35,828 nucleotides of DNA, from positions 1 through 35,828 of the forward strand of contig CAYXNR010000023.1 in NCBI GenBank assembly GCA_964466595.1, in the 5' to 3' direction. The DNA is from JABDGC01 sp964466595 (lineage in GTDB: Bacteria; Pseudomonadota; Gammaproteobacteria; DSM-16500). The position numbers and the translations under genes were made by a program. Of the stretch, positions 34,175-35,828 are shown one piece after another; positions within the stretch are counted from its first letter, which is position 1, and each line of letters begins with the position of its first letter. Below the pieces are notes generated by a model. That model was not told the origin of the DNA and searched no databases. It was given only the letters and a program-made list of their open reading frames with translations.

Positions 34175-34190
34175 TGTTTCACGTGGAACT
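34175..34190 (-). promoter_or_regulatory. parS-like ParB binding site, upstream of gyrB
   Basis: The minus strand reads AGTTCCACGTGAAACA, which matches the known consensus TGTTNCACGTGAAACA at every position but the first. It is noncoding and lies 26 bases before the gyrB start. ParB loads at such sites to organise and segregate the origin region. Confidence 0.7.
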
Positions 34191-34220
34191 AATTGTCTTT
34201 TCAGATGCTTCAGCTATTTC

Positions 34221-34379
34221 TAAGTATTCGGTTAACCTCGAGAAATTATCATTCCGCATGCTTGAAGCCGGAATCCAGGGCTTTTAAAAGCCTGGATGCC
34301 AGCTAAAAGCGTGCTGGCATGACATTTTCTCTCTAAAAGCATGCCGGCATGACAGAGTAAGGGGTTAACCAAATACTTA
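34221..34379 (+). repeat. MITE-like repeat, copy C, between recF and gyrB
   Basis: A 159-bp element with 17-base terminal inverted repeats, TAAGTATTCGGTTAACC (34221-34237) and GGTTAACCAAATACTTA (34363-34379), with one mismatch. The body matches copies A and B. Its right end contains the TAA stop codon of recF (34377-34379). No coding capacity and no clear target duplication. Confidence 0.85.
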
Positions 34380-35480
34380 CCTTTCTCTAATGTCCCCTTG
34401 TTTCACGTGAAACATTTTTACAGGACTACTTAATTGGGCCAAGATTCCATTTATTGTTTCCTGCTCGACAGCTGTGACAAAAATTTGGGCCTGCTGTTCC
34501 GCAAGAGCATGAATTAACCAGCGTCGGCTTGATAAGTCGAGCTCCGACGGCAGGTCATCAATTAAATAAATAGGCTGCTTATTTGTCTTTTTAGCCAAGA
34601 ATGCCCCTTGCGCAAGTATCATACCACAAACCAGCAATTTTTGCTGCCCTGTAGACAAAACTTCTTTCGCTAATATATTGTTTATTTTAAAACTTAAATC
34701 TGCTCGGTGAGGGCCATAAAAAGTGTAGCCACGCTCTCGATCCTTGGGAAGAGCAGCCCTTAATATTTCTGAATAAGCTTGCTCTTGATCCCAGCCGGGT
34801 AGATAAGCCATGCTCAAGTCTTTGAGATCAAAAAGAGGGGCTAAGCTCTCATGTACAATAGCCTGTAAATAGGGAAAAAGCTCTGCCCAATAAGCAGAGC
34901 GCGCCTCATGAAAAGCTAAAGCACTGTCAGCAAATTCCTCAGTCCAGCTTAGGAGTTCAGAAGAGGAGGCCTGCATGCGTAAAGCGGCATTTCGCTGTTT
35001 AAGCAAGCGCTTAAAGCGGAACCAATGGTCTTGAAATTCTTGCTTTTGATAAAAGGCACCCCAATCAAGGTATTTTCTTCGAAAATGAGGGCTACCTTCC
35101 ATTAAATGATGGCTATGGACATTAATCAGTCTAATAGGTAAATAAGAAGCCAGTTCAGAAATAGTAGCAATATCTTCTCCTTTAATCCGAACCCGAAAGT
35201 CTCCTTCCTGTAAACGCTCTATACCAATAGGAATTTTTTGTCCGAGATGATCATTTGCGTTGCAAAAAAGATTGAATTGGTCATGAAAGTGTCTGATTAA
35301 ATGACTGGGGTTCAGGCTTCGAAAGGAGCGACGGTGGCCTAGATAATAAATAGCTTCTAATAAACTCGTTTTTCCGCTGCCATTTTGCCCATAAAAAAAA
35401 TTAAAGCCTTGTACCAAGGGCTCTAGCTCGATTTGAGCTAAATTTCTGAAGTTATGAATAACTAAGTGGCTTAAAGCCAT
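34377..35480 (-). CDS. recF: DNA replication and repair protein RecF
   Basis: A 367-residue SMC-like ATPase that loads RecA at gaps together with RecO and RecR. Visible motifs are Walker A GQNGSGKTSLLEA (31-43), the signature LSTGQQKLLVCG and Walker B YLIDDLPSELD. Length is normal. The C-terminus, KMFHVKQGDIRER, is complete, and its coding sequence includes a perfect parS palindrome. The stop codon comes from the end of the inserted repeat. The usual partner dnaN is not adjacent. Confidence 0.97.
   Translation of the reverse strand: MALSHLVIHNFRNLAQIELEPLVQGFNFFYGQNGSGKTSLLEAIYYLGHRRSFRSLNPSHLIRHFHDQFNLFCNANDHLGQKIPIGIERLQEGDFRVRIKGEDIATISELASYLPIRLINVHSHHLMEGSPHFRRKYLDWGAFYQKQEFQDHWFRFKRLLKQRNAALRMQASSSELLSWTEEFADSALAFHEARSAYWAELFPYLQAIVHESLAPLFDLKDLSMAYLPGWDQEQAYSEILRAALPKDRERGYTFYGPHRADLSFKINNILAKEVLSTGQQKLLVCGMILAQGAFLAKKTNKQPIYLIDDLPSELDLSSRRWLIHALAEQQAQIFVTAVEQETINGILAQLSSPVKMFHVKQGDIRER
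34399..34414. promoter_or_regulatory. Perfect parS site inside the 3' end of recF
   Basis: TGTTTCACGTGAAACA is an exact 16-base palindrome identical to the classic ParB site. It overlaps codons for M-F-H-V-K-Q. RecF tails often contain a similar MFHV-like motif, so part of the match may follow from the protein, but the second site about 210 bases away supports real function. Confidence 0.75.
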
Positions 35481-35828
35481 GAAAAAATTACTCCGCCCTT
35501 GGCCTTCAAACTAGCAATGATTATGGAGGAAGTCAAAAGGCCGTTTAGCCGTGACGATCCAATTTTACAAGCTTTTTTAACAACAATAAAAAGCTAGATT
35601 GCCACGCCCAAACGCTTCGCGGGCTCGCAATTGTATAGGTTACGTAATTCGTTGATGAAGTGTATAAACTTTACGCTTCATTAAAGAATATAATTCATAG
35701 TAAACCCGTTAAACCCGTTCGCCCTGAGCTAAACCCGTTCGCCCTGAGCTTGTCGAAGGGTGAGCTTTATAAACCCGTTCGCCCTGAGCCTGAACGCTCC
35801 CCTCATAAGGGGATTAAAAATCAATAAG
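35481..35828. repeat. Noncoding end region with GCCCTGAGC repeats
   Basis: 348 bases upstream of recF without a gene. An AT-rich hairpin (AGCTTTTT at 35570-35577, AAAAAGCT at 35588-35595) lies here. Three copies of AAACCCGTTCGCCCTGAGC occur at 35711-35729, 35731-35749 and 35771-35789, the second followed by TTGTCGAAGGG, a widespread intergenic repeat. I find no DnaA boxes and no confident recF promoter. Confidence 0.65.

Noticed and set aside
1..35828. tRNA, rRNA or riboswitch genes
   Set aside because: I looked for conserved tRNA arms and long structured leaders and saw none that I could support by eye.

Overview
This window looks like the origin-proximal part of a gammaproteobacterial chromosome. 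It carries dnaA-dnaN, a gyrB with the long gammaproteobacterial C-terminal insert, recF and polA. Moderate-to-low G+C, an R64/Tcp-like type IVb pilus locus, effector-like orphan proteins and several families of small palindromic repeats would fit a Legionellales/Coxiella-like, host-associated lineage. That placement is an inference from gene content; no rRNA or other decisive marker is present.

Layout: (1) 1-3.3 kb, minus strand: a metallo-beta-lactamase-fold hydrolase, a repeat element, and a polytopic GT-C-like membrane protein with a PAN/Apple-like cysteine-rich C-terminus. (2) 3.3-4.8 kb, plus strand: a type IVb major-pilin gene coupled to a cytochrome b561 gene, bracketed by inverted copies of one MITE-like repeat. 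(3) 4.8-15.7 kb, minus strand: a compact nine-gene operon read right to left as PilQ-type ATPase, PilR-type membrane protein, two large pilin-like proteins, TcpQ/PilL-like protein, PilN secretin, PilO, PilP, and a membrane phospho-/sulfo-transferase of the alkaline phosphatase superfamily. Most junctions overlap or are only a few bases apart. (4) 15.9-20.4 kb, plus strand: a divergent, long pyruvate-carboxylase-like enzyme and an alpha/beta hydrolase. (5) polA (minus), a DUF4383-like membrane protein, then dnaA and dnaN (plus). (6) 26.3-31.8 kb, plus strand: a tandem pair of secreted paralogues and two orphan effector-like proteins; the second appears to use an ATT start codon and overlaps the 3' end of gyrB. 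(7) gyrB and recF (minus), with two ParB parS-like sites and another copy of the MITE-like repeat around their junction.

Together, region 3 supplies the outer-membrane secretin, alignment complex, motor and minor pilins of a type IVb pilus, and region 2 probably supplies the main pilin. The transferase that ends the operon may add a phospho-form to pilin, as PptA does in Neisseria (inference). The usual dnaA-dnaN-recF-gyrB cluster is broken: recF-gyrB is inverted and separated from dnaN by about 5.5 kb of accessory genes. parS-like sites and repeats near this junction suggest a rearranged origin region.
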